Made by a program: the position numbers and the translations under genes
Shown: piece after piece, positions 24,726 to 33,780 of the stretch
Layout: every line of letters begins with the position of its first letter
Numbering within the stretch: the first letter of the stretch is position 1
NCBI GenBank assembly: GCA_014804445.1
Contig: JAAUZU010000029.1
Span: 75,984 to 139,983, forward strand
Source of the DNA: Lachnospiraceae bacterium
GTDB taxonomy: Bacteria > Bacillota > Clostridia > Lachnospirales > Lachnospiraceae
Direction of reading: 5' to 3'
Length of the DNA stretch: 64,000 nucleotides
The notes under the pieces: model-generated
Seen by the model: the letters and a program-made list of their open reading frames with translations, nothing else
Databases searched by the model: none
Told to the model about the DNA's origin: nothing

Positions 24726-25412
24726 ATGAACAATGAGAATATGATTATAGATAGTATGGGCTACATTCAAAACCGGACAAACTGGTGTTGGGCAGTAGCG
24801 TGTAAGATTCTTGGAGAGCAGTATAAAAGACAATATTCAGAATTTATTTTTTCTATTGATAAAATTAATAATAAAATGGGGGATGTTACAGAAGAAGAGT
24901 ATAAGAGAGGGGTTGTCACAAAAGAGTTAGATGGGCTACGTATGGAGCATATAAGGCTAGAGAATGGTAGATGTTTTATAGATGCATGGCAGAGAGCGAT
25001 TGTGATGAATGCAAATTCAACAAACAGAGGAGTTGATGGGAATTTTCCGGGAGATGACACAGCGAAGTTGCGAGGATTAAGGTATATGGTGACGGGAGAT
25101 TGTGAAAGTAGATTAATGGATGTTGTAAATATTGGAACATTTGATTCGGAGAATAGTTTGATACATGACTATTATGAGTACATAATGTCTGCATTTGAGG
25201 AGAAACATTATTTGATTGGCAACGCAGTATTATACCCAAGAAGAGTTTGCCATTCTTTTGTATTATTGGCATGGCTGCCAGAAGATAGGATTACTATTTA
25301 TGACCCTTGGGATGGGAGAATTAAAAACTATCCTGTAGAGATGGTGTTTTATAAAGGATTTACTTCGATATTAGGACATGGGGTTATAAAATGGGTGCAA
25401 TATATCAGATAA
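24726..25412 (+). CDS. Papain-like cysteine protease, candidate effector
   Basis: This is a 228-residue protein without a signal peptide. Three catalytic positions can be placed: C21 in RTNWCWAVAC, H176 in RVCHSFVLLAW and D193 in TIYDPWDGRI. That order and spacing fit the papain-like/C39-related clan, including papain-like toxins of bacterial effectors. It sits between the lipoprotein and the second hub gene and has no recognisable delivery domain, so it would travel as a cargo effector if it is secreted. ATG 24726 is chosen over GTG 24681 and ATG 24702 because it has AAGGA ten bases upstream. A housekeeping peptidase is less likely here. Confidence 0.6.
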   Translation: MNNENMIIDSMGYIQNRTNWCWAVACKILGEQYKRQYSEFIFSIDKINNKMGDVTEEEYKRGVVTKELDGLRMEHIRLENGRCFIDAWQRAIVMNANSTNRGVDGNFPGDDTAKLRGLRYMVTGDCESRLMDVVNIGTFDSENSLIHDYYEYIMSAFEEKHYLIGNAVLYPRRVCHSFVLLAWLPEDRITIYDPWDGRIKNYPVEMVFYKGFTSILGHGVIKWVQYIR

Positions 25413-25462
25413 AAGTAATTTGATATACAGTAAAGTTTTAAGATACGGGCGGAGGAATAAAA

Positions 25463-27946
25463 ATGATCAGTGCGGATGAGATAAAGGTTTATTGTCGTTT
25501 TAATATTAACAAAGTGGTAGATTTACATATGGAAGTCGAGGAAGGAAAACATGGAAGAATAACTTTACGAGGATTTCTTTCCAAAATAGATGAGATTACT
25601 ACATTAAAAGAGGAAGATATAAAAGTAACCATGAGAGACCGTACGGAGAAAGAAGAACAAATTCTTTTTCAGGGGATCATACAATCGTTGCATACTTTTG
25701 TTGAAAACGGAGTGGCGCAAGTTATTGTATCAGCGACAACTTATGATATAAAATTAGACCAAAAAGAGAATAGTCGTTCTTATCAGAACACATCAGAAAC
25801 ATATTTAAAGTTAATGCAGAAAACAGTGGCAGGTTATCAGGGAAAAATTTTATGCGATTCACCTGCTGTAAAAATAAATTATCCCATGATACAATATAAA
25901 GAAACAGATTGGGAATTTTGTAAGAGAATGGCTGCAGGAATGGGTTTGGGAGTGTTTTGCAGTCCAACATGTTCTTTTCCACAACTGCAGATTGGAATGG
26001 TCAATAATGCAGATAATGTTTCCTTTAAAACGCAGCAGTACAAAGTATGTGTTGATGAAAGTTACTATCGTGCAGAAAACAATAACGTTGAAAAAAAAGA
26101 ATTTCTGTATTATCAAGTTGAATCGGAATATAGCTATGAAATCGGGAGTGGAGGTTTTTATCAAGGGCAGAAAAGATATATTTTTGAGAAAACGGCAGAG
26201 CTGGTAAATAATGTTTTGATTTTTAGGTATAAGTTGGGTGGAAAGTATCGGTTTAGCAAAGCAAAGTGTTATAATGAGAAATTGGCTGGGGTATCTTTGC
26301 GTGGTCGGATTGAGAAAACAGAAAAGCAATTGGTTTACATAAAACTTGACATTGATGGACAAGAGGCAGAAGCCGCTTATGCATATCCTTGGATACCTGT
26401 GACAGGAAACCTTATGTATTGCATGCCCCAGATAGGTACCATGGCCTATTTATACTTTAGTGATTCCGATGAAAGAAGTGCAAAGGCTATCAATAGTATT
26501 CATACGGATTTTTCGTTTGTTTCTGATCCTCAAAAAAGAAGTTTTGTCACTGAGCATGGGAAACAGATGCAATTGTATCCAGATAGCATTGGGTTTCTTA
26601 CGCAAAGGGAAATGGTGTGTCAAAGTTATCGGATGGGGAATGCAGGACTTGACTTTTATGCTGATACGGGCAAGATAAAATTGACTGGACGGCAGAAAAT
26701 AATATTTCATGCACCCGAAATTACTGTGCGTGCAGCTCAGAGAATTGGGCAGTATAAGATGGAAGATTATGCAGCTCAAAAAGCAAGTGAAATATATCCC
26801 AAAGGGAGCAATAATCCGGCGACGGGAGGTGGCGGTGTTTATGAACAGGAGAGTAGCGTAAATGCATTGGCAGCGCAAGGGGTGTTGTGGGGGAGTGTTT
26901 ATGAAGACTATGTAGCATTTGATGATGAAATTGAATATGAAGTGGAAAAGGATGGGTGCCCGGCATGGCTTAAGCAAGTGCTTGGATATGCGACGGCACT
27001 GGTTGTTGGACTGGCGGTAGCGGCATTGGTAATTGGTACAGGTGGTTTTGGTCTAGTAGCAGTGGGAAGCGTGGCGGCATTTGCATTAGGGGCGACTGCT
27101 GGTGCAATTACGCTTGGAGCTGGAATAGCAGCAGTAGATGCAACCAGTCGCAGAGATGCAGCAAATGGAACAGAATCTTCGTTGGGCGAGTATGTGTTAA
27201 ATTCTTTGACTGCCTCCGTTTCGGTAGGAGGAGCATTGATTACAATGATGTTGGCACCACATGCTGCAATGGGCGGAGCTTTGTTAGCTGGGAAGATGGG
27301 CTTAGGTTTCGGCATGTTAGGCGGATTTGAAATTGCTGCGGGTATTCTTACTTCTGCAAATTTATTTTTCCAAATGAATGATGTTAGGTTGTTTTATGTA
27401 GGTGAAAAGGATTTAAGAGCGCCGACAGGAAATGAGCTTTATGATGATCTTAAAAAATATACAGAAATAGGCTCAGCTTTTATTGCAATATTTGGGTTAG
27501 GAACTTATTGTTTTGAGATTTATTCTGCAAATGGAGGAGCAGGAAGTATAGCAGAAGCTGCAGGATATCAGAATGTGGCGGAAGAAAGTAAAATATTCAC
27601 TTCCAAAGATCCTTTAGTGGGAGAAGTGGCTACACAAATTGAACAAAGTTTACCAGGAAGTGTGCAAGGAGTAAATAGAGTTGTATATAGGCCGGATGGT
27701 AGCATACTTACAGACCTTGATATAGAATTAACTAATATTATTATTCAAGTGAAATCAGGTGGTGGTAAAGGATTGACGAGACAATTAATTAATACAGCAC
27801 AACAATTTTTTGACAAAATTGTTATTGCATATGTTCCGCAAATTAAGCCATCAGTATTAAAAGAGGCAGAAAGCCATGGTTTTCATGTGTTTACTAATAT
27901 TATTGATTTAATTAAATTTATCAGTGAACATTTAGGAGGAAAGTAA
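25463..27946 (+). CDS. VgrG-like hub with C-terminal PD-(D/E)XK-like nuclease toxin
   Basis: This is an 827-residue polymorphic toxin. Residues 1-~330 are a gpD/VgrG-type hub with QYKETDWEFCKRMAAGMG and an OB-like YCMPQIGTMAYLYF. A beta spike region follows to ~435. Residues ~500-640 are strongly hydrophobic Gly/Ala-rich sequence, as in translocation segments of polymorphic toxins. The last ~110 residues contain TDLDIELTNIIIQVKSGGGK, the acidic and Q-x-K core of a PD-(D/E)XK nuclease similar to CdiA-type DNase/RNase toxins. Its stop overlaps the next start (TAATG), the usual link to an immunity gene. GGAGG sits just upstream of ATG 25463. Confidence 0.75.
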   Translation: MISADEIKVYCRFNINKVVDLHMEVEEGKHGRITLRGFLSKIDEITTLKEEDIKVTMRDRTEKEEQILFQGIIQSLHTFVENGVAQVIVSATTYDIKLDQKENSRSYQNTSETYLKLMQKTVAGYQGKILCDSPAVKINYPMIQYKETDWEFCKRMAAGMGLGVFCSPTCSFPQLQIGMVNNADNVSFKTQQYKVCVDESYYRAENNNVEKKEFLYYQVESEYSYEIGSGGFYQGQKRYIFEKTAELVNNVLIFRYKLGGKYRFSKAKCYNEKLAGVSLRGRIEKTEKQLVYIKLDIDGQEAEAAYAYPWIPVTGNLMYCMPQIGTMAYLYFSDSDERSAKAINSIHTDFSFVSDPQKRSFVTEHGKQMQLYPDSIGFLTQREMVCQSYRMGNAGLDFYADTGKIKLTGRQKIIFHAPEITVRAAQRIGQYKMEDYAAQKASEIYPKGSNNPATGGGGVYEQESSVNALAAQGVLWGSVYEDYVAFDDEIEYEVEKDGCPAWLKQVLGYATALVVGLAVAALVIGTGGFGLVAVGSVAAFALGATAGAITLGAGIAAVDATSRRDAANGTESSLGEYVLNSLTASVSVGGALITMMLAPHAAMGGALLAGKMGLGFGMLGGFEIAAGILTSANLFFQMNDVRLFYVGEKDLRAPTGNELYDDLKKYTEIGSAFIAIFGLGTYCFEIYSANGGAGSIAEAAGYQNVAEESKIFTSKDPLVGEVATQIEQSLPGSVQGVNRVVYRPDGSILTDLDIELTNIIIQVKSGGGKGLTRQLINTAQQFFDKIVIAYVPQIKPSVLKEAESHGFHVFTNIIDLIKFISEHLGGK

Positions 27947-28308
27947 TGAGGTCAATTATTCTTATTTCACCAAGTAAAAATGAGATAATGAGGTTATATC
28001 AGCAGTGGAGTGACAAAGCTCAAAATGTATTTAAGGATTATGATAAATTGAATATGGTACTTGCTGGAGAAAGGATTTATATTGATTATTTGGAAGATGG
28101 GCAGAATGATTATGAGGAATCTGAATTAAATCAAATTGATATTCTTGATCCAGTGTTTTATTCTATTTCTTATTCGGACAAAGAGATGATGAAAGAATTT
28201 ATTCAGAAAAGCGTGTTTAGTGAAGGGAGCTATATAGATAATGATTTTGGGGAGATTATATCATTAGATGAAATGCGAGGGGATAAGATATTAAAATTTA
28301 TTCAGTAA
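27946..28308 (+). CDS. Immunity protein for the VgrG-nuclease toxin
   Basis: This is a 120-residue acidic soluble protein with the start codon overlapping the toxin stop. Small size, acidity (many D/E, e.g. DYLEDGQNDYEESE) and position directly after a C-terminal toxin domain are the hallmarks of cognate immunity. I do not recognise the family. It is followed by relics of other immunity genes, so it is the only intact member of the series. Confidence 0.65.
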   Translation: MRSIILISPSKNEIMRLYQQWSDKAQNVFKDYDKLNMVLAGERIYIDYLEDGQNDYEESELNQIDILDPVFYSISYSDKEMMKEFIQKSVFSEGSYIDNDFGEIISLDEMRGDKILKFIQ

Positions 28309-28311
28309 GTA

Positions 28312-28706
28312 ATGAATATAGCACATTTTGAATATTTTCGACTTAAGGAATATTCTCGAAGAAAATGAGGATTCTATGACGGAATGGTATTTTGATTAAT
28401 AAAACATATGATCAATTAAATGTTTTTGATGTTACTAGAATGCTGATACAAAAAATTGTTTTGAATTAGCTATCCCAAGGGCAATAGCATTTATTACAAA
28501 TGATCCATTTTGTGGACAGAGATATGAAGGAAAACTTCTGGAAGTGTTATCTTGGACAGATATATCATATCTAGAAAGAATAAGGATATTTTGTCAAAAG
28601 TATTAACAGAAGTATCAGAAAAGAATAAATGCTATGAATGGTTCTGTCAGGATGAAAGAGAAGAATTTAACCAAAATATAGAAACTTTTCTCCATAAATT
28701 ATTATA
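28312..28706 (+). pseudogene. Decayed CdiI-like immunity gene, copy 1
   Basis: Broken in several frames. Pieces read as LNKTYDQLNVFDVTRMLIQK (28,400-28,450), FELAIPRAIAFITNDPF, then GQRYEGKLLEVLSWTD and a C-terminal fragment near 28,630-28,700. The order fits the contact-dependent-inhibition immunity family (Y-x-x-L-x-x-FDV-x-R-M and LAIPKAI motifs). At least two frame breaks separate the parts. The same N-terminal sequence recurs in the relic at 29,439. Confidence 0.5.
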
Positions 28707-28751
28707 GCGTTTATTAAATCAGTAGGTAAGAAGGAAGTAACTAATTTGAAT

Positions 28752-29362
28752 ATGAATGATATTGAAATGCTGAATCAGGAATTGCAAAAAGAATTTATGA
28801 AGAAAAAAAGATTATTATACTCTTGAACGATATGTTATGTCAGAGATATTGAGTCCTATTCAGGATTATATTAATGCGATTGAGATTGTTAGAAAAAATG
28901 ATAGTTTATGCGAAGGATTAAATTTGTATTATATTGTAGCCTATTTCTGTTCAGAATGGCTTCCTGGGAAAAATGATTTTCAAGAGAAACTTGATGATAT
29001 GATTAATATGGTAGCAGAGAGACAAAGCAATAATATATTATCTCAAGGCACATTATATATCTTGTACCGTAAAAAATTGGAGAGAAAGCGAAGATTATAG
29101 ATTAAATTTATTAAAATCCATAGAATACTTTAAAGATACTAATTTTGTAAATAATAGGTTTGATTTGGCGAAAGTATTAGAAGCAAAGGAAGCACAAAGT
29201 TATTTGAAAGAAGCGCCTGTAAATGTTAAAGAGGTTGCGTCTGAAGAAACAATAAATTCTAAAACAATAGATTATTGGATATCAGGCCAGTGGTTTATCG
29301 AGGAGTTTATTTTGGGCATTCACTTGTCTCAAGAAGTTTATAATCATAAATTTAATTTATAG
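28752..29362 (+). pseudogene. Frameshifted immunity-like gene of unknown family
   Basis: One original reading frame of about 200 codons is now split by two single-base shifts. The first is in an A-rich run near 28,800 (KKKK/DYYTLERY). The second is near 29,070, after which KNWRESEDYRLNLLKSIEYF continues in another frame to the stop at 29,360. The intact parts (28837-29100 and 29165-29362) have no recognised family. Location after a toxin and decay alongside other immunity relics suggest an orphan immunity gene. Confidence 0.45.
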
Positions 29363-29438
29363 TGAAGCAAATTTTTAGTGAAAGTGAAAGGCATTCATAA
29401 ATAAAGAATCCTGTTGATTTGTTTGAAGGTATTGAACA

Positions 29439-29606
29439 ATGAATAGAATAATAAAAGAAATATATAATATATCTTTTGACTTAAAGAGTATTCCGGATGA
29501 CTATAAGGATTCTATGGCGGGGGGGTATTCTGATTTGCTTAATAAAACATATGAGCAATTAATTATTTTTGATGTTATGAGAATGATCATACAAAAGAAT
29601 TTTTAG
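29439..29606 (+). pseudogene. CdiI-like immunity gene, copy 2, truncated by the IS
   Basis: A 55-codon fragment encodes an intact N-terminus (MNRIIKEIYNISFDLKSIP, then DLLNKTYEQLIIFDVMRMI) and then loses similarity just where the IS5-family relic begins. It is a second copy of the family seen broken at 28,312, with about 95 bases clearly shared between 28,366-28,460 and 29,506-29,605. Confidence 0.5.
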
Positions 29607-29688
29607 AATCAGGGAAACGCTGATTAGTTCAAGTATTTACACCTGTAATAAAGTATGATATAGGTATCAACTGAAAGGTGGGATACCT

Positions 29689-30664
29689 ATGAATCAAATG
29701 GCGCTTACCGATGTGGAATATTTCAATCGCAAAAATTCCTTGACGCTATGGAAAAAATCATTCCATGGGCATATTGAGTAGATATAATCCACCCGTACTA
29801 TTTTAGCAATAAACGAGGTCGCAGACCTATCGGTATGAAAACCATGCTGCGCATGCATCTCATGCAGATATGGTTCAATCTGTCAGATGAAGGAATCGAG
29901 GATTCTATCTACGACAGCTATGCCATGCGCTCGTTTATGCACATAGATTTTATGAACAGCAGGTACCCGATGCAACCATCCTGCTGAAGTTCCGCCACAT
30001 GCTTGAAAAGAACAGGATTGGCGAGAAAATCTTTGCAGATGTTAGCAGGCATCTTAATGAAGTTGGTCTTATGATGCACGGAGGCACTATTATTGCCGCA
30101 AATCTCATAGTTGCATCGAAATCGACAAAAAACCGGGACGGCAAATGTGATCCTGAAATGCATCAGACCAAGAATAGCAATGAATGGCACTTCGGAATGA
30201 AGGTTCATGCCGACGCTGATGCAGGCAGTGGGGACATTCACACAATAATCGGTACATCTGCGAATATACATGATGTATTAGAAACATCGAAACTGTTACG
30301 GGAAGATGGCCATGTCATGTATGGTGATTCGGGATATCAGGGAGTACCTGAACGTCCTGCAATAAAGGAAAACGAAGTGCTTTCAAAGACTGAATTTCGG
30401 ATCAACAAACGTCCTTCCAGTTTAAAGATGGCCGATAATTTCAAGGGTCTCAACTGGGACAAGAAGATGGAACATGACAAGTCATCTGTCTGCTGTAAAG
30501 TTGAGCATGTTTTTCTTATCGTCAAAAATCAAATGGGCTATGCGAAAGCTGTTTATCGTGGAATTGGGAACCTTAAATTGATTCTATGTATTATTTGCCA
30601 GTGCCAACCTTCTGATGTGCAGCAGGGCTGGCCGAACCCAGGACTTTCTGGGGTGTATGGCATA
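29689..30664 (+). pseudogene. IS5-family transposase, inactivated
   Basis: The first ATG (29689) gives MNQMALTDVEYFNRKN. The frame is then interrupted by an in-frame TGA near 29,780 and frame shifts near 29,730, 29,970 and 30,585. The recognisable DDE-transposase text runs through RGRRPIGMKTMLRMHLMQIW, EWHFGMKVHADADAGSG and DVLETSKLLREDGHVMYGDS to a C-terminal ANLLMCSRAGRTQ in a shifted frame. The element cut into the preceding immunity relic. It cannot make an active transposase. Confidence 0.75.
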
Positions 30665-31227
30665 GTGCGCCCACTTGGGGGCAAACACCTGCAAACCAGG
30701 GATACATCTTAAGTAATCCGCTGCAACCCACCCCTTTGATCCGCTTAAAAACTTGACAAAATGGAATAATGCCGAGAATAAGGTAAATTTACTTCACTAC
30801 ATATGCATTATGTATGGGCGTGACGGTTCAAAGAAAAGGTACAGCCAGAAATCAAAGAATTTTGGAGGCTGTTTGTGTGCAGATGATTTTATGTTCTGTT
30901 TCCAGTATAAATGGGAATCAGAACGGTTCTATGAACAGCAGAAAATGAGAATGGGATGCTTTGGGTGAGAACCACAGGAGCAGGCATATTAAGTTCGGGA
31001 GATTTGTTTGATGCTACAGAAAAGAGTAAAGGAGACAATGTTTAACTTTTTAAGTTTCGTACATTACTATTTTGTAAATAGACTAACTATTAAAAGTCAA
31101 TACCTAAAATGAAGTTTTTGGAAAAAGTGTAGAAATACATTTTTTATAAATCAGTACCTTGAAAATCGCATGACAACCAGAGCATCTGAACAGGTGCTCG
31201 CAGAAAAGGCAAAGGAGTGGTTCTGGA
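30665..31227. other. Gene-free stretch with a reverse-transcriptase relic
   Basis: Between the dead IS5 copy and the IS110 transposase. A short frame at 30,876-30,968 reads CADDFMFCFQYKWESERFYE, which matches the YADD catalytic region of group II intron reverse transcriptases (tyrosine replaced by cysteine). The rest looks like unrelated scraps. The last ~130 bases presumably contain the right end of the IS110 element. No promoter or intact gene is seen. Confidence 0.4.
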
Positions 31228-32397
31228 CTATCTTCTGTATGTCTCGCCAGTTAATTCCATTCTGTAGATTGTCCGGACCAGTTTCTTGGCTGCATGAGAA
31301 ACGGCAACATTGTAGTGTTTGCCTTCTCGAATCTTCTTGGCAAGGTAAGCGCCAAAGGTCTCATCCCATTTGCAGACAAACTTGGTGGCATTGAACAGAG
31401 CATAACGAAGATAGTGGGAGCTGCGTTTCTCCATATGTGCATAGCTTGACTCCAGTTGACCGGATTGATAAGTGGATGGCGATAAACCAGCGAAGGCAAG
31501 TATCTGATCCGCATTCTCGAAACGGGAGAAATCCCCCACCTCGGCAAGGATCATTGCCCCCATATGATAACTGATACCGGGGATCGTCATGATAGGGGAG
31601 GCGCTGTTGTCCACAATCTTTTTGATGGCAGCCTCGACCTCCTCGATCTCCTCAGTCAACACATGGATCAGGTGGATGGTGTGTTTTAGCTCCAGCGACT
31701 TTACGGGCATAACGGAGCCGATAGAGGCTTGAGCTGCGGTTCTGATTTCAATAGCCTTGTTACGCCCGTAGCGTCCTCTGGAGGCTGTTTCAAGCAGATT
31801 TTTGAGTCGTGTCAGGTGGCATCCTGCGATGAGGGAGGCACCAGGGAATTCAGAGAGCAGGGCATATACGGAGGCCATGTGGATATCTGGAACAAGTTTC
31901 TCCAGTTCAGGGAACAGGATGTTCACAAGGCGAGCGATGGAGACTTTCAGTTTTGTGCGCTCCTGAACTTTGATGAAACGATAACGAGTTAGTGACTTTA
32001 GTTCCTCGTTGTGGTATGATGTATCCGAGTAGGGCTTGAGAGTCTTATCGGTTATGAGCATCATAGCAATCGAACTGGCATCGACTTTATCCGTTTTCGT
32101 CTTTCTAAGGCTTAGACCTTTTCTGTAAAGATTAGTGTGTAACGGATTGATAACACAGGTGGTCAGACCTTTATCAATGAGCGAACCCAGAAGATTGAGA
32201 GAGTAATGACCGGTAGCCTCAAGACCTACTTTTATTTGGTCTATATCAGTTTCTACGGAATGGATTTTCTCATAGAGTTCGTTAAAGCCTGCCCTGTTGT
32301 TTGAGATTGAGAACACTGGATAAAGTTTTTCGGCATCTGAGCCAAGGATACAGCAATCGTGTTTATCCTTAGCGACATCAATACCAACATAGATCAT
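31228..32397 (-). CDS. IS110-family transposase (DEDD recombinase)
   Basis: This is a full-length 389-residue protein. The N-terminal RuvC-like DEDD domain shows VGIDVAKDKHD, VGLEATGHYS and TKTDKVDASSIA. The C-terminal Transposase_20 domain has TIPGISYHMGAMILAEVGDF, FAGLSPSTYQSG and KRSSHYLRYALFNAT, with the catalytic serine region in the last of these. No disruption is seen. GGAGG lies just upstream of the ATG (complement of 32,395-32,397). IS110 elements carry a guide (bridge) RNA in the non-coding end upstream of the gene, which would be at 32,398-32,640 here. Confidence 0.9.
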   Translation of the reverse strand: MIYVGIDVAKDKHDCCILGSDAEKLYPVFSISNNRAGFNELYEKIHSVETDIDQIKVGLEATGHYSLNLLGSLIDKGLTTCVINPLHTNLYRKGLSLRKTKTDKVDASSIAMMLITDKTLKPYSDTSYHNEELKSLTRYRFIKVQERTKLKVSIARLVNILFPELEKLVPDIHMASVYALLSEFPGASLIAGCHLTRLKNLLETASRGRYGRNKAIEIRTAAQASIGSVMPVKSLELKHTIHLIHVLTEEIEEVEAAIKKIVDNSASPIMTIPGISYHMGAMILAEVGDFSRFENADQILAFAGLSPSTYQSGQLESSYAHMEKRSSHYLRYALFNATKFVCKWDETFGAYLAKKIREGKHYNVAVSHAAKKLVRTIYRMELTGETYRR

Positions 32398-32521
32398 GCA
32401 GGTGATCCTCCTTCAAAGTATTTTGATGCTGCTGGTAGACTCACAGGGCTCTCTGCCGATGTAACCTCGTTCCAAATAAACCGTCATGCGGTATCTAACT
32501 GATTAACATTGTAGCAAAGAG

Positions 32522-32632
32522 GCTGTGGTTGGAGCCTATTTGAAACCGTCTGTGCGGTAGGGAGGTTGAATCAATCCACAGCATCTTCAACAGCATACCC
32601 TATAACCTAGAATAGGTAAAGAATGGGTATGC
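32522..32632 (-). ncRNA. Candidate IS110 bridge RNA region
   Basis: The non-coding end upstream of the IS110 gene holds two nested stem candidates. GCTGTGG (32522-32528) pairs with CCACAGC (32576-32582) and encloses a smaller ACCG/CGGT stem. GCATACCC (32593-32600) pairs with GGGTATGC (32625-32632). Position and multi-stem layout fit the bridge RNAs described for IS110 elements; loops matching donor and target were not worked out. Confidence 0.35.
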
Positions 32633-32844
32633 CTATATAATACGAGGAGTGGTAAGTTCAGGGTAAAGAGGAGATTCAGCATCCAAAATTGCAGAACAAG
32701 TGGAGCAAAGCATTCTGGGCAAGAGGGCTATACATAGCGACAATGGCAATCTGACAGAATATGCAATTAAGAAGTATATTGTAGAGTAGTCAGAAGAGCC
32801 ATGGAAAGAAGATAGTGAAGAAGTTGCTTTTAAGCAGTAGCTGG

Positions 32845-32922
32845 CAACAATGCTTGTGGCACTGCTTTTAGACACATAGATGTCAACAATGCTTGTGGCA
32901 CTGCTTTTAGACACATAGATGT
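32845..32922. repeat. Two perfect 39-bp tandem repeats
   Basis: Units at 32845-32883 and 32884-32922 are identical and directly adjacent (beginning CAACAATGCTTGTGGC). A third partial start (CAAAGCC) follows. There are no spacers, so this is not a CRISPR array. It lies between the IS110 end and the second agr-type pair in otherwise gene-free sequence. Confidence 0.7.
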
Positions 32923-33051
32923 CAAAGCCCTAAGGGGAGCGGTGAATTAGTAGTAAATCATTTTTATATAGCTATTGAAAATTTAAGAAGTAAATGATAA
33001 TATCATTAGCAAGAAGGAAAGTAATGTTTGATTTTATAGGGGTACTTACTT

Positions 33052-33771
33052 ATGCTAAGGATAGGAATCTGCGATGATGTAAGGGAAACAGTGGAATACC
33101 ATGCCAATGTAGTGCAGCGTATTATGCGCCAACTCTCTCTAAATGTGGATATACGAAAGTGCTATACGGGAAATGAACTGTTAATAGAGATGGAAGATGG
33201 TGGCAATTTCCACCTTATATTGCTTGATATTGAGATGGAGAACATGAATGGAATCGAGACTGCAAGAAAGATTAGAAGTCTCGACCATTATGTTGTCCTC
33301 ATTTTTGTTACAGCATATAACCAATACAGCAGGGAGGCAATAGAAGTTCAGCCATTTGCCTATCTAAATAAAGCATTGGATTACTTTGAGGTAAAGAAGG
33401 CAATAGAAGAAGCATACAACAGGCAAATTGAAATAGAGGAGAATTTTAGTTTTCAAGTTAATCGGATTTGGCATAGCATGGCATTGAAAGATATATATTA
33501 TTTCAGAAGTGAATTAAGAAAAATTTATATTATTGGAAAACTATCAGAACAATGTTTTTATGGGAAGATGGACAGGGTGGAAGACAGACTGCAACATAAG
33601 CGGCACACATTTTTAAGAATACATAAGTCGTTTTTAGTGAACTGCCGCTATATTGCTCGTTACAGCTATGAAAGGATTGTTTTACGAAACGGGGATGAAC
33701 TGGAAATAAGCAGGTCAAATCGCAGCATGGTCAGAAAATATTATATGGAAATGCTGGACAGTGGGATGTGA
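33052..33771 (+). CDS. AgrA-type LytTR response regulator, second copy
   Basis: This 239-residue paralogue of the regulator at 1790 has the same domain order: receiver with ICDDV acidic pocket and phospho-acceptor in LILLDIEMENMNG, then a LytTR domain with FLRIHKSFLVNCRYIARYS and a GDELEISRSNR end. The region just upstream lacks a clear promoter. It is 9 bases from the partner kinase gene. No agrB or agrD gene lies near it, so it may listen to the same or a foreign peptide, or cross-regulate the injection operon. Confidence 0.8.
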   Translation: MLRIGICDDVRETVEYHANVVQRIMRQLSLNVDIRKCYTGNELLIEMEDGGNFHLILLDIEMENMNGIETARKIRSLDHYVVLIFVTAYNQYSREAIEVQPFAYLNKALDYFEVKKAIEEAYNRQIEIEENFSFQVNRIWHSMALKDIYYFRSELRKIYIIGKLSEQCFYGKMDRVEDRLQHKRHTFLRIHKSFLVNCRYIARYSYERIVLRNGDELEISRSNRSMVRKYYMEMLDSGM

Positions 33772-33780
33772 GGGGGATAA

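Noticed and set aside
26908..27315. Pro/Ala-rich frame on the minus strand inside the hub-nuclease gene
   Set aside because: It is the antisense of the Gly/Ala-rich translocation segment and has no ribosome site.
4753..28308. The whole locus as an ordinary prophage or R-type bacteriocin
   Set aside because: No head, portal, terminase, lysis, tape-measure or tail-fibre genes are seen, and FHA, PP2C, Hsp70-like and effector/immunity genes do not fit.
32845..32922. 39-bp repeats as a CRISPR array
   Set aside because: Units are directly adjacent with no spacers and only two copies; no cas gene is near.
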